Shown: positions 1 to 11,539 of the stretch, piece by piece
Layout: the number at the start of each line of letters is the position of its first letter
Numbering within the stretch: position 1 is the stretch's first letter
Assembly: GCA_951230915.1 (NCBI GenBank)
Contig: OX579633.1
Coordinates: forward strand, 54,140,029 to 54,204,028
DNA: 64,000 nucleotides
From: Antitrichia curtipendula
Lineage: Eukaryota > Streptophyta > Bryopsida > Hypnales > Leucodontaceae
Direction: 5' to 3'
Position numbers and translations under genes: made by a program
The notes under the pieces: model-generated
The model's database searches: none
What the model saw: only the letters and a program-made list of their open reading frames with translations
Told to the model about the DNA's origin: nothing

Positions 1-640
1 TTGATCAATGAGTCAAAAGTTACGAGGAGTTTTAGTTTGAGGGTAGTTATAGATTCTCTACTCTAAAATAAACTTTGAAGTTCTTTATCTTACTCAATTT
101 TCAATATTTTTTGAAAAAAATAACATCATAGAATGTAGAATGTTTAATCACAACATTACAACCATTGAAACTGGAATTTTTCAATTCCATAACTAAATTC
201 TTAACAATTCAGTATTTTGAATCATTCTCCACTTCATTTTACTTACTATTTTTTCCTATATGTTGTACAATTCCAAATGATGTGAAATGTTTCAAGCATA
301 TAGCCAATTTGCATTGAAGAATGAATCCAAAGAAGCATCACCATTTGGGACATTTTTTCATAGAAAAGTGAGCTTGTGAAGTGTAGCTGTCCTATTTTTT
401 GCAGGGCCAAAAAAATGATTTAAGTGAATTTCAATGCTTTAGTTATATCTTGCAATCCATGCAATGGAAATTTCTGAAATTTTCTCCACGTGTTTTCAAG
501 TCAACATCCTACAATTACTACATGTGTCAATTTTTTTTTTTTGGTATTTGTACTAGAAATGATAGTTTTAGAATGTTTTTGGTGAAAACATAGTTAAGGA
601 ACTTAAGGGGTTAAGTAAGAACTTTCCTACTTCTTTTTTG
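1..640. other. AT-rich intergenic DNA, no gene seen
   Basis: Very AT-rich sequence with poly-A and poly-T runs. I see no conserved reading frame, RNA gene or clear transposon end here. The short open frames look like chance. Confidence 0.6.
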
Positions 641-1884
641 CAATCCTCCAAGGCTTAATCATGAACGATTTGTCACTTTGATTTATAATAAAAAATAATG
701 GGTGGAAGTTTTAAATAAAATCTCTTCCATTTATTTTTTGGAATTTTCAAAAATCATCTTACTCATATATTAGTTGTTGTGTTGGTCTAAAAATAAAAAT
801 ATAGGATGTTAATTTATTTAAGAATTATCCTTGTAATTTTTTCAAAATTCTTAAAAAATCCTCTCAATTTTGAATAAATTTTCATATTTATTTAAATTAA
901 TTAAATAAATAAAATATGGAGACTAAATTAAAAATTATACTATTCACATTTTAGAATTTTTAAAGAATAATTCTATTCAATCATGTATTCTTTTTCACTT
1001 TGATTTTAAAATAAAACATGTAGGAAAGAGAATGAAGTAAGATCATGCCACCATGGTCAATTATATTTTGCAATTCTCAAAATCATCTTTCTTATATAAA
1101 ATTTGTTATGTTCATTTAAAATAAAAAATAAAGGATAAATATTTAAATAATAACTTACACAATCATTTATTTCTTGAAATTTTCCTTGACTCCTTCTAAT
1201 CATGAATTATTTGTCACTTTGATTTTATAAATATAAAATAAATAATAATGATTTAAGTAACTTTTCCTTTCAATTTTTACAATTTTCAAAGAGCCCTTCT
1301 AATCATGAATAACTTGTCATGTTGATTTTGAAAATAAAAAATGAAGGTTGAACTATTGAAGTATGAGCATACCCATTTGCGTTTTGTCACTTTCAAAGAA
1401 TCTTCCTATTCATGTATTATTCGTCACATTGATTTAATAATAAAAATAAGGATGGAGATTTAGGTAAGAGCTTTTGATTTATTTTTGACAATTCTCTAAA
1501 ATATTTTCTAACAATGTATTGCTCATCACTTTTATTTTATGAGTTTTAAGTGCCACCTCCATTTATTTATTTTGAAACCTTCAAAGAATCATCATACTCA
1601 TTTATTGGTAGTCACGTTGAATTTAAAATAAAAATAAAGGTGAAAAATTAATTAAAAACTTCAATATGTAACTTTTGCAATTTATAAAGAGATTCTTAAT
1701 TTTGAATAATATGCCATATTGAATTTTAAAATAAGAATAAAAGGTGGAGATTCTAGTAAAAAAACTCTCCTATTTGTTTCTTAGCAATTCTCATTTTTCC
1801 CTGAATAATTCTGCTCAAGTATTATTTGTCATTTTGATTTATAAATTTTATATGTAGGTGTATGTATGTATGTATGTATGTGTG

Positions 1885-1926
<42 letters not shown>

Positions 1927-2480
1927 GTAGGGTGGGGGAGATTGAAGTGAGAATGTGTTCAATTATGTTTTGCAATTTACAATGGAACATCCTTCTTATG
2001 TATTATTTATCATATTAATTTACAATAAAAAATAAAATAAAATAAAAAATGGCTTTCTAAATAAGACTTTTCTAATTTATTTATCGAAACTTACCTAGAC
2101 ACTTTTTAATCATGAATTATTTGCCAATTTGATTTTATAAATAAATAAAAACGGATTGAAATTTAAGTTAGAACTATCTCATTTATTTTTTGCAATGACT
2201 CATTCTATCCAAGTATTATTTCTCAAGTTGATTTTAAAATTAGAAATAAAGGGTGGAGACTTCAATAAAAAAAACTTTTACTTTTACTTTTTGCAATTCT
2301 CCAAGATTCCTCTTAACTATGATTTACTTGACATGTTGATATTAAAAATAAAAAGTAAAAAGTGAAGACTTAAATAATGACTTCACATTTTATATTTTAC
2401 AATTCACTTTTTGTAACCATGTATTATTTGTTATTTAATATCTAAAATTTATAAAATAAAAATAAAAATTTGAGGAAGAA
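640..2480. repeat. Degenerate tandem array, period about 100-115 bp
   Basis: A phrase close to CATGAATTATTTGTCACTTT recurs near 659, 979, 1198, 1300, 1411, 1512, 1595, 1699, 1812, 1995, 2108, 2205, 2310 and 2415. Each is followed by an AAATAAAAATAAAGG-like stretch, then a TTTAAGTAA-like stretch, then TTTGCAATTCTC. The units are strongly diverged, so this is an old satellite-like array. A related stretch in the opposite orientation lies near 8850-9160. Confidence 0.75.
1857..1926. repeat. Compound microsatellite (TATG)n-(TG)n-(CG)n
   Basis: A run of TATG units passes into TATATA, then a TG run of about 13 units, then CGCGCGCG. It lies inside the degenerate tandem array. The alternating purine-pyrimidine tract could in principle adopt Z-DNA. 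Confidence 0.9.
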
Positions 2481-2754
2481 TTTTTCATTATATTATTCTT
2501 GATTTGCAAAGATTCATCCCAATCATAATGGGAAACAATATTTTGTGTTGAATTTGTAAAGGCTAACAAATTCAAATTGTTACATTGGAATTAGCATTGA
2601 ATTTATACAAAACCATTTAAGCCCAAACGTCAATTTGTACTTGGGATTACTTTTGACATGATGAATACATGTACTTCTCAATTCTAAAGGAATTTTAAAA
2701 GTCATTCATTGGACACTTTAATTCTTCTACTTTGTTAAAGATTAACATTTCACT

Positions 2755-3260
2755 TCATTTGTTTACTTCACCAAACAAAATTAACCCTCACATATAATGA
2801 AAGTGGTCTAGTGCACTTTACTTCACCAAATGAAATTGACCCTCACATAAAGTAAAGTGATGTAATCCACAATTCTACATCACTTTACCAAATGAAATTG
2901 TTCCTCATGTATGGTATAAAGACTTAGTTATCCACATTACTTCATCATACAAAATTGACTCTCATATATTGTAAAGTGACATAATCCACATCACATCACA
3001 AAACAAAATTGATCCTTATATATAGTTAATTCATCTTACATCTCCAAATAAAACTAACCTTTACATATAATAAAATGACTAACTCTGCATTACTTCACCA
3101 ACCTAAATTGACCTGGACATACAATAAAGTGATTAAATCTACATTACTTCACCAAACAAAATTTACCTTCACATACAATAAAGTGACCTAATCAACATTA
3201 CTTCGCTAAACAAAATTGACTCTCACTTATAGTAACATGACTTAATCAACATTATTTTAT
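2755..3260. repeat. Tandem array, period about 55-58 bp, nine units
   Basis: The core CACCAAACAAAATTGACCCT, with variants, recurs near 2771, 2826, 2885, 2944, 3000, 3043, 3099, 3155 and 3210. Each core is followed by CACATATAGTAAAGTGAC-like sequence. The units are diverged but clearly in register. No coding potential is seen. Confidence 0.8.
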
Positions 3261-3489
3261 CAAAATATAACACCACAACAAAACTCTACTTCAATTTGCT
3301 TGTTGTGTATACTATAAATTAAAGAACAAAATAACCTAATTGTGTTGTAGCAATGTATTTTGGATGAAAAGTGGGCAATAAATGCTTACTCCCCTCCAAA
3401 TATTTTCTTAGGCATGCCAAAATTCTAAATTTGCCAAGGACAAACAATTCTACCACATCCACCTTTTTTTGCAAAGCATTCCATATAAT

Positions 3490-3970
3490 TGTTGTTCCCT
3501 AATGTTTTTCACATCTAATCAACGTTTTACTTGCAACCCGCACTTCCCTATTTTTTTCCACATCTAATCACCATTTTAATGCAGCTTGCACTTCCCTAGT
3601 GTTTATTAAAATCTAGTCAACATTTTACTGAAGCCCGCATTTCCCTAGTGTTTTCCACATCGAGTCAGCATTTTACTACAACCTACAGTTCCCTAGTGTT
3701 TTTTACATTTAGTTAGCATTTTACTGCAACCTGCACATCCCTATTGTTTTTCACATCTAGTCAGCATTTTACTAAAGCTCGCATTTCCCTATTGTTTTTT
3801 ACATCTAGTCAGCATTCTACTAAAGCCCACATTTCCCTAGTGTTTTTCACATCTAGTTAGCATTTTACTAAAGCCTGCACTTCCCTATTTTTTTTCACAT
3901 CTAGTCAACATTTTACTAAAGCCCACATTTTGGTTGTGTTTTTCACATCTAGTTAGCATTTTATTGCACT
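3490..3970. repeat. Tandem array, period about 49 bp, ten units
   Basis: TTCCCTAGTGTTTTTCACAT followed by CTAGTCAGCATTTTACT and AAAGCCCGCA repeats every 48-49 bp across the interval. The phase is regular, with about 10-20% divergence between units. It begins about 230 bp after the neighbouring 57-bp array and has an unrelated unit. Confidence 0.85.
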
Positions 3971-4784
3971 GCACAGTGAGTTTTACAGTCTTTTCTTAGT
4001 CAAAATGCATTTGCTTACTAACATGGTCACATGGAAGTACTATGTTTTTGGACGTTCACAAAACATCATTATATTTACGTTCATGTCAAATAAAACATAA
4101 ACATCAATGATAGCATCAACTTGTTTTTATAGTAATTTGCTAGCGCTCTTTGAGACATCCATAAAAATCCACCTTCTTGGCTTCTTGGGTCAAAGCACTC
4201 TAACATCTTGATGTCTTCAAAAATATAGCAAATTTAAGGTTAAACTTAAAAATAAAAAAGGTTTCTTATTATGTCATTAGTCTATATTTTTCTAACACAA
4301 CTATAGAGTCTAATCATAATGCCTAGATCACAGATGTCCAAGCTTGTGGTTGGTAGCAAAGATAATGCAAGACATATGTGGAGGACCAAGCAAGTTTTCT
4401 AAAATTATCCTTTCTCATGTAGATAGTTGGAATGAAAACTTTCTTGAAAGTATTTCCTATGTGATTGTACCCTACTTGCATTTCTTTTAGTAAAACCATC
4501 CAACATCATTCAAATGACAAAATTATTTAATTGTATGTAGAATGCTCGCTACTTTAGCTTGCATGAGATATTTATGATCAATTTACATTTCAACCATATT
4601 TTCAAAACTTTAATAATACAATTCATCAAAGTTGGTAGCATTCACCATCAATCTATGTCTCTCTATCACAGCTCTATAGTCTAATTATCATGCCTAGATC
4701 ATGGAATGATGTCTAGTCTTGTAGATGGTAGAAATCATAGGTTGTCTCCATGAAATAGTTAGCTAAACTAAATTTGAAAGACTT
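3971..4784. other. Intergenic DNA, no gene seen
   Basis: AT-rich sequence between the 49-bp array and an inverted Stowaway-type fragment. Two similar stretches about 420 bp apart (around 4280-4330 and 4660-4710, sharing TCTATCACAGCTCTATAGTCTAAT-like text) suggest an internal duplication. No gene is supported. Confidence 0.5.
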
Positions 4785-5156
4785 TGAACACCACTAGTAA
4801 ATGAATTGTTGAGTGTGAGGTCATCATTTTGTAGGCATTTAGCATATGCCCAAGACCAAGTGTGGCCCTTTGTACTGTCTCCCAAAGCTTCATCCCCTTC
4901 AATCAAGCAATATTCAAATAGATGCAAAAAATAAGAATAAGCAATGTTGATTGACCCCTTTAGTCATTTCATTTGTCTTTTAATTGATGATTGCATGGAT
5001 GAAGGAGGAACTACTACTTAGAGTTGTTTTGTTGGTCCCAAATAGCAATCAAAAAACAAATTTGACCAATTTGCAATGTCATAAAGTGCAACAAGAAGAT
5101 CATTTTGGGACAAAAAATTAAAACCAACATGAAGATCATTTTGAAATGGAGAGATA
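4785..5156 (-). mobile_element. Stowaway-type element, inverted partial copy
   Basis: On the minus strand this matches the left two thirds of the complete element at 54505-55073. It shares the doubled ATCATTTTGGGAC-type motif, AATTGGTCAAATTTG-like text, the AATCAAAAGACAAAT region and the CCTCACACTCAAT region. The outer end at about 5156 is eroded (AAATGGAGAG in place of GGGACGGAGGGAG). It abuts a fragment of the TTAA-flanked family. Confidence 0.7.
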
Positions 5157-5159
5157 ATA

Positions 5160-5712
5160 CTTTTGGACAATCTTAGTTTTTCGGGCAATCTAAGCATCTT
5201 TTTAAAAAAAACTCGATAGAACTCATTTTTTAATGCAATTTTTTCAATTTGTCAAAAGAAATTGATAGACAGGGTTGGTTTGCTTACTAGGACAATCTTA
5301 CTGTTGGGATCATTGTATTTCGATTCCATCTTAGAGCTATCAATGGTTTAATTATTGTTTTAATCTTGAACCTACTTCTACTTAAAATAAATTTAATGAG
5401 TAAAAATTAAGTGTTTTGTTCTTGATTTTTTTTGTATTTCAATTCAACTATTCAATATAAATTTTTTTTAAATAAAATTCAAAAATTCAAAAATTTTAAT
5501 CTAAGAAGATTCAAAGCCAGAAATTATAGCAAGCAAGGTGCAAATTTTTTTTTTTTATTACTTTGGATGCAAATATCTTGCAATCTTGTCGTCAAAGATT
5601 CTAAAATTTCTTCCATACATTCCTCTACTAGTCTAATATAAGATCCTATGGTAATTTTGAGTGTTTTTTGGTAGAAAAAAGGCCTCGGTCCTATAAGAGT
5701 TTATTCAACATT
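5160..5712 (+). mobile_element. TTAA-flanked MITE family, right-hand fragment
   Basis: Collinear with the right part of the long copies at 46602-47497 and 50997-52016. Shared blocks, in order: GGACAATCTTAGTTTTTCGG, CATCTTAGAGCTAT, TTGAACCTACTTCTACTTAA, GCAAATATCTTGCAATC, AAGATCCTATGG and TTTTGAGTG. The left part is missing where the Stowaway-type fragment lies. Confidence 0.7.
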
Positions 5713-6055
5713 TGTCTAATATAACACAAGTTGTTTGGTGTCAAACATGTCAACAAAACCTAAAAATATGTTTGACAAGACACCCATGGTAAGAACTTCC
5801 ATTTTCATATTTTGCAATTCTTCTAAACTCCTTCTAATTATGAAATTTTGGTTTGGACTGAACATGGTTATCTTTTTTGGTCTTATCCTCACAACCAAGC
5901 CATCATTTCAACCCAAACTTTTGGCAAGCTTTCTTCAACATTGTTTGCGAGACTCCCAACTTCTTCAAGCATTGACAACACGTAGATGGAAGTACGTAGA
6001 CAAATATGACATTTTAAGGTGATGCGTTCCAACTCCTTCACCAATAGAAATTAGG

Positions 6056-6181
6056 CTATAAATGACTAATCCACAATGACTATAGCAGTCATTGTTGCAG
6101 TCATTTAGGACTACAATGACTTCAAAATGACTATTGCAGTCATTGTGAACAAGTCATTTAGGACATTTTTTTCTACTAGTG
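6056..6181 (-). mobile_element. CACTA-type transposon terminus with subterminal repeats
   Basis: Read on the minus strand from 6181 the sequence begins CACTAGTAGAAAAAAATGTC, the usual form of a plant CACTA (En/Spm) end. Short repeats follow around the core AATGACT / AGTCATT in both orientations, as in CACTA subterminal regions. The element would extend to lower coordinates. I could not find the partner CACTA end or a transposase frame, so it is either truncated or a relic. The 3-bp target duplication cannot be checked. Confidence 0.6.
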
Positions 6182-6189
6182 CTTGCAGC

Positions 6190-6310
6190 CGCTAAACAGT
6201 AAAACAATAACAACATAAAAATCATTACAACAACACAACAATCACAACACTCACAACAATGGCAACCTCCGCAACCACTGCAACCTTTGCAATCTTCACA
6301 ACCCTTACAA
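6190..6310. repeat. ACA/CAA-rich low-complexity tract
   Basis: Imperfect CAACAACA and CAACC units run through this interval (for example AACAACACAACAATCACAAC). No gene feature is attached to it. Confidence 0.7.
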
Positions 6311-6328
6311 CTCTCGTAGTCAACCTAA

Positions 6329-6843
6329 CTAACTATAGACCAAATTATCATCGGCAGACGTTCCATTCCAAAATGAAACATAGACTATATTGAACCTCAC
6401 CATCTTGCTCCATTGGTTCACCAAAAACACGAGCTCAAAACCCCCATTGGACAGCTCGCTATCCATTCCTTCACCATCTTCGCTTTGCGGTGCCAAAGAG
6501 TTGTGCACATTCGTCGACGAGTGCACCGTCAACAAAGACTTCTCCTTAGAGTTGCCATGACTGCTCGCAACAAAACGCTTTGCATTATTTGCACCCTCAT
6601 GATGGTTGGAGGAACCAAAATTATTTGCTTGCTCAAATAATCCTTCTCAAGTTGGAGGTTGTAAGCCAAGGAAGCATTTGATGGAATTCACAACAAGATT
6701 CACGACAGGATTTGATACTTTGGATGCCTTGATTGCCACACAATGCAAAAGTGGGGTGTTGGAAGTTGAAATTGTTTGCAATTGTAACGCGAGGAATTGC
6801 ACTAGGAGCATGATGTTGGTAGTAGCATCATGTGGACATTAGA
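6329..6843 (-). pseudogene. Decayed open frame of unknown family
   Basis: One minus-strand frame stays open for about 170 codons with a single in-frame stop near two thirds of the way upstream (after GLQPPT). Local GC is higher than in the flanks. The downstream part reads NSLAPQSEDGEGMDSELSNG, then a hydrophobic stretch. I do not recognise a family, and there is no clear start or splice context. It may be a relic of transposon coding sequence, given the CACTA end 150 bp away, or a chance open frame in a GC-richer patch. Confidence 0.25.
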
Positions 6844-7970
6844 TGCTATGATTGGCAACTGACCTAGAAATGCGGATGCAAATGACTATAAATTTGTAGT
6901 GGACATAGGCTTTGTAAGGGAATAATTATTGTTGGATGCACTCATTCATGTGGCGTTGGGGATGTTGGGGCCTTGCATGCGGTGAGAGGAGCTTTGCACT
7001 AGTTTGTTGGTAAGGTTGGGTGGCAACAACGGTGGATTGCAATATTACAGAAATTTTAACTAAAAATCATTAATTTAATTCAATTTATAGTATTCAAAAT
7101 ACCTAAACGTGAAAGTATGACATATCAACAAAATTGGCTTTTAAATAAAAAAATGTTTCTTTTATTTCTAAAAAATAACTTGAAATACAATTTCAATTAA
7201 GACATTTAGATATAAATTTTTTGTTTGGGACATCGGGTTCATAAATCAAAAGTTAGAGCACATGACAACCGTAATTTTAGAAAACATTTCTGAAAAGGTT
7301 GGTGTTTCTTGCAACAACCCACCTAATGACTTGACCTAGCACTTACATTCTATCATGAAGCTTTTTAATGTTTTTGAAGAAACAACAAATTCATGTATGT
7401 ATGTTGTCAAAAGGTTATTTTCAATTTGAAAATATACAAAAGTTTATGAAAATAGGACTAATAATAATTGACTTGGAAGCTCCTTTTTGTAATCATATTA
7501 CAAAATTTAAAATCTTATGACAATATTTGTATGCAGTCATCATGCTTCCATCTAAAATACTCACTTTAAATTTATCTTTTATGTCTATACCAATGAATAT
7601 ATGTGCAAAAGCTTAAGGTAAGAGGCAATGGAATGTTGCATTCCATACTTTTGCATCTTTCAAAGGAATCTTGTTTGAAGAATGGTATAATGTGATTATA
7701 GAGAACTTGAAGTAAAAGCATAACCTTGCAATTTGATGATGGAAGATGACATATTCTCCTATCTATTTACTTAGTTTAGTTTTTTTAAATAAGATAGATG
7801 TCCGACATGTTATTGATGTGTAAGAGTTTCAATAGTGTTGTTATCAAGTTTTGTTGGATAAAATCTAAATAGAAATATAATGATTGATGCATTCATAAAA
7901 TTGTTCAAAATAAAGATGATTAATGCACTTTAATAGAATTTTCACAATGAAAAGTCTTTATGTCTTTCAA
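6844..7970. other. Intergenic DNA, no gene seen
   Basis: AT-rich, no conserved frame, RNA gene or paired transposon ends recognised. Confidence 0.5.
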
Positions 7971-7974
7971 ATGG

Positions 7975-8370
7975 AATGTGAGTGTTGGACCAAGTACGCT
8001 TGACTCAAGATGACATATTACAATACCAAGTCCTTGTCCATTTTAATTCTACAACACTAGGCTTGTTACTGAGAACTTTTGCCACAAAACATTTTATGAC
8101 AAGTTGAATACACACATTTGTTGTTTCTACAAAATGCCTACAAGTCCTCATGGTCAGATGTGAGTGTTGGACCAGGTATTGTTGATTCAAGATGGCATAT
8201 TACAACATGAAGTCATTGTCTCGGTCGTTGTCCATCTTAACTTTGTAACAATGAGCCTATCATTGGGAACTATGGCCACAAAATATCTTATGAGACAAGA
8301 CAAATTTATGCATTCTTTATTTCTATAATATCTCTAAAGATCCTCATGGTGGGATGTAGAATGTTGGACC
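7975..8370. repeat. Tandem duplication, unit about 182-194 bp
   Basis: TGTGAGTGTTGGACCAGGTA-like sequence starts units near 7978 and 8159 and a third, truncated unit near 8352. The units share the GATGACATATTACAA region, a CTTGTCCATTTTAA region, the ATTTTATGACAAG region and TCCTCATGGT. Divergence between units is roughly 15-20%. Confidence 0.8.
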
Positions 8371-8534
8371 AGGGTTTTCTTTTCAAATCTATCAACAATT
8401 CGACAAACACAATGCCATGGATTTTCTAGTAGATCCCTTGCAACATCTATTAAAGCCAAATTTATGGTGGACTTTCCAAAAAAATACCTACCATCTACCT
8501 AAGTCCACCTAGATGTCATAAGGCATCCATGTAG

Positions 8535-8790
8535 CATAGTAAAGGGGGGAGGGGGTCATAAGTGGATTCATGACTACAGGAAGGATGTGACTCTAGGTGT
8601 TCAAGGGGCACTATGTGGGTGGCCAAGAGGTGACTTGTAGGTGGCCCATTAAGAAGGGGTGATTAAGGTTTTCATGCAACTTTGGGTACATAAAGGCCAC
8701 TTTGGGTGAGTAAAGAGCAACTATGAGTGGGTAAAAGGGCATGTGCGGATAGTGCATGTAAAAGGGCAACTATAGAAAGAAAAGCACAAT
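8535..8790. repeat. Short imperfect G-rich repeats
   Basis: Phrases such as GGGTGAGTAAAGAGCAACTA and GAGTGGGTAAAAGGGCA recur, with repeated AAAGGGCAACTAT. The tract is purine-rich on the plus strand and contrasts with the AT-rich flanks. Confidence 0.5.
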
Positions 8791-8849
8791 TTTTTTTAAT
8801 CCTTTTAAAAAAAATTGTGAAAAAGAATAGGTTTCAGCCTTTCAATTTC

Positions 8850-9160
8850 ATCTTAAAATGAACATGAAACATTATGTAATTAGGATGAATCACAAAATAA
8901 TAAAACAAAAAATATTTATTTAAATCTCTATTTTTTTTATTTTTTATTTTAAACATCAATATGACAAATATTGTACTAGTATTATTTGAATTATTCTTGA
9001 TAATATTTGGATAAGTCTTGAAAATTGTCAAAAATAAATGGAGAATTTTACTTGAAAGTCTACCATTTATTTTATAGTTTTAGGTCAAATTGACAAATAA
9101 TACATACATAGGATAGTTCTTTGAGATTTGCAAAAAATAAATGGAATTTTTTTTCTTTAA
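8850..9160 (-). repeat. Relative of the 0.6-2.5 kb tandem array, inverted
   Basis: The minus strand reads ATGTATTATTTGTCAATTTG followed by AAATAAATGG and TTTCAAGTAAAATTCTCC-type text, the same order as one to three units of the array at 640-2480. Confidence 0.55.
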
Positions 9161-9189
9161 ATCTCCAATTTTTATTTAGTTTTAAATAA

Positions 9190-9395
9190 AATCAAAGCTA
9201 CCCCCCAAAAAAAATCTATTTTTCAACATTCCAAAAGTACATTTTGAGAAGGGCTCTAAAACTCAAAGTTTTCAGAATGCTAGGTGTGCACCAAACTTTG
9301 TTTATAGCGCAAAATTATTTTTTTGAAAGTTATTTTTAGCCTTAATTCAAAACATCCAACTAGCATATCATTTTGGGACAGAGGTAGTAATATTT
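9190..9395 (+). mobile_element. Stowaway-type element, right-end fragment
   Basis: Matches the last 200 bp of the complete element at 54505-55073. It shares AGGGCTCTAAAACTCAAAG, the GTGCACCAAACT block, TATTTTTAG and the terminal ATCATTTTGGGAC followed by AGAGGTAGTA. The left half is absent. Confidence 0.7.
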
Positions 9396-9414
9396 TAAAA
9401 GAATTTTTATTTTA

Positions 9415-9690
9415 ATTTGACTTTTTGTGGGTTTTTTGGGTTGCCCGCCAACATCCATTTTTTTGGCTTATTGTGCCATAACTTTTTCTCCTAGGCATTG
9501 ATTGAAATAAAAATTATATTACCATAAAGCTCTTGCAAAATGCACATTTCCAAAATGTTTCAAAAACTTTCATTACAAATTGAGACAGTAAGAACCTACC
9601 CAGATCCAAATTGTTTTCCAAAGGAACAAACGTTTACTTAGGGATTAATGTGAAATCGGCGTCAAATAAAGGTTTTAGGGTTTTAATTTT
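9415..9690 (-). mobile_element. TTAA-flanked MITE family, short fragment
   Basis: Matches the terminal 270 bp of the copy at 38758-39324: GGGTTGCCCGCCAACATCCA, TTGTGCCATAACTTTTTC, AAGCTCTTGCAAAA, AAATTGAGACAGTA and GAACCTACC, ending in GGTTTTAGGG. The left part is missing. Confidence 0.7.
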
Positions 9691-11208
9691 TTTACACAAT
9701 GATAAATGGATATATTCTACACGGTTGACTCTTTACATTGACATAGAAAGTCAAAACCATGTGAGCTTGAGCAATTGTAGATGGAGGCACGTGTAGGTGG
9801 ATGACATATTTGTGCAATTAAATTTTTATAATTTGTCACTCATATTTTTCAATCAATTATCATATAAACCATGAATATTGAATGAAACAATTCACCAAAA
9901 ATGGAGTTTTGGTTTTTGAAATTGAAATTTGGTATGCTTAATTGGAATTGCGTAAGAATTGAATGATAATTATGCAAGATAAAAATAACAATTTGTATTC
10001 TTTATTGTGCATAGTTTTTCTTAAAGCATAACACAATCATAAGATTTTTATATCTATTGTTGAGCTAAGTGAGAAAGTAAATTAAGACCTATAATTAGTG
10101 TCATATAGATAACTTCATAAGTGGCATTGTTTTTATAAATATTTTTACACATAATGTTACCCAAATTCACTTATTTGTTATTGACAATATTTGTAATAGC
10201 AATAAAATATTAACCTAAACTAATAATGTATTGACATTTATGATACTTGACAATTAGTATCAATTACAATAAATATAATTTTTATATAATATGGTATAGT
10301 ATACTAGTATATATTAGTAACTTCACTTGCTTGTGACTTCTTGGTTTATCTCTTGTCCTTGCTAAATTCACCTAATAATTTATTGATGTAGTTAAATTTT
10401 GCTATTTGACATGATCAAACATACTATTTGACAAATATTTATATTTATATTTAATTTATTCTTTATTTTTGGCTAATTCAAATGGCTAATTGGCTACCAC
10501 GCCCAAGTTGGTGAATTTTTTTTTCCTAAGGCTTAATTTAAGAAGAGTTTTTCTTTCTTTCTAAGGCCAAGAGTGCATCAGTGATCAAATAGCTTAGTGT
10601 ATATTTGATCAAAATCATTATGTATTGCAAGGACTAATTCATTCGGTATTTGAGGTTCTATTGCTTCTACATATCTACAATTTTTTTGAACTATTTCTAT
10701 TTCCTATATATTATATGCAAATTGTGTCATAAATTCCATCCATTACATTTTCATCTGCACAATTCAACATTCATTTGTTTTTGGTAAACCCTACTGACAT
10801 CCAGACCTCCTCTCAATAAAACCTTGCAACTTGATGAATCCTTTCTGTTGCTATTACTTTGCAACATGCTCTCCTCTAATTTTACATATTTACAATTGTA
10901 CAATAGATGTATTAGCTAACCCTTAAAGAATGGACTAGTGATTATGGAAATCATATCATGGGAATCATTGGCTTAAAAAATATGCAAAAGCATTCATTGG
11001 TAGTCAAATTATTATAGAAGACTTCTTTGTTTCACAACAAAATTCTAAAAATGAATAGTTGCACTTTTGTCTTACACCGAAGGATTCTATGTCATTTATT
11101 GGACAAAAAACATGTGTGGTGTCGTTTATGGGCTAAGAATGGGTACACTCAAAATCGCACCTAAAACTGCCATCATCACTATGTACATCTCCAAAATCAA
11201 TATGCACC
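9691..11208. other. AT-rich intergenic DNA, no gene seen
   Basis: No frame, RNA gene or paired inverted repeat recognised. Confidence 0.5.
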
Positions 11209-11210
11209 TA

Positions 11211-11536
11211 AGGTAACAAGTCCAGAAATCGCCCACCTAAGAACTGAAACTGAATTTTGGGAAGGCAAAACTTCTCGAAATATTTTTCAGTAAATTTTCC
11301 TTGAAAAAGAAGTGGATTTAGCATCTAACCTAAGTCGTTTCATATTTTTTGGAATTTTTTAAAATTAGTTATGAAATTTTGAAGTTGAACTGGCATAGGG
11401 CTCCAAAATCGTCCACCCCTGAAATGTACATTGTTTGTACATCAATGAAGGCTATGAAAAAACAGCATGTATAAATTGTGTACATTTTACAGGTGGGCGG
11501 TTCTTAATGCCCGAACTATTCTCGAGCCTGTTACCT
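11211..11536. mobile_element. TA-flanked MITE, family AGGTAAC (copy 1)
   Basis: The element starts AGGTAACAAGTCCAGAA and ends with GAGCCTGTTACCT, which are inverted matches. Both ends are flanked by TA (11209-11210 and 11537-11538), as expected for Tc1/mariner-type insertion. It is 326 bp with no coding capacity. Internally CCACCCCTGAAATGTACATT is followed by TTTGTACAT. The same order of blocks recurs at 60758-61084, and related blocks at 22791-23090, 62142-62440 and in the S1FA intron. Confidence 0.85.
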
Positions 11537-11539
11537 TAC

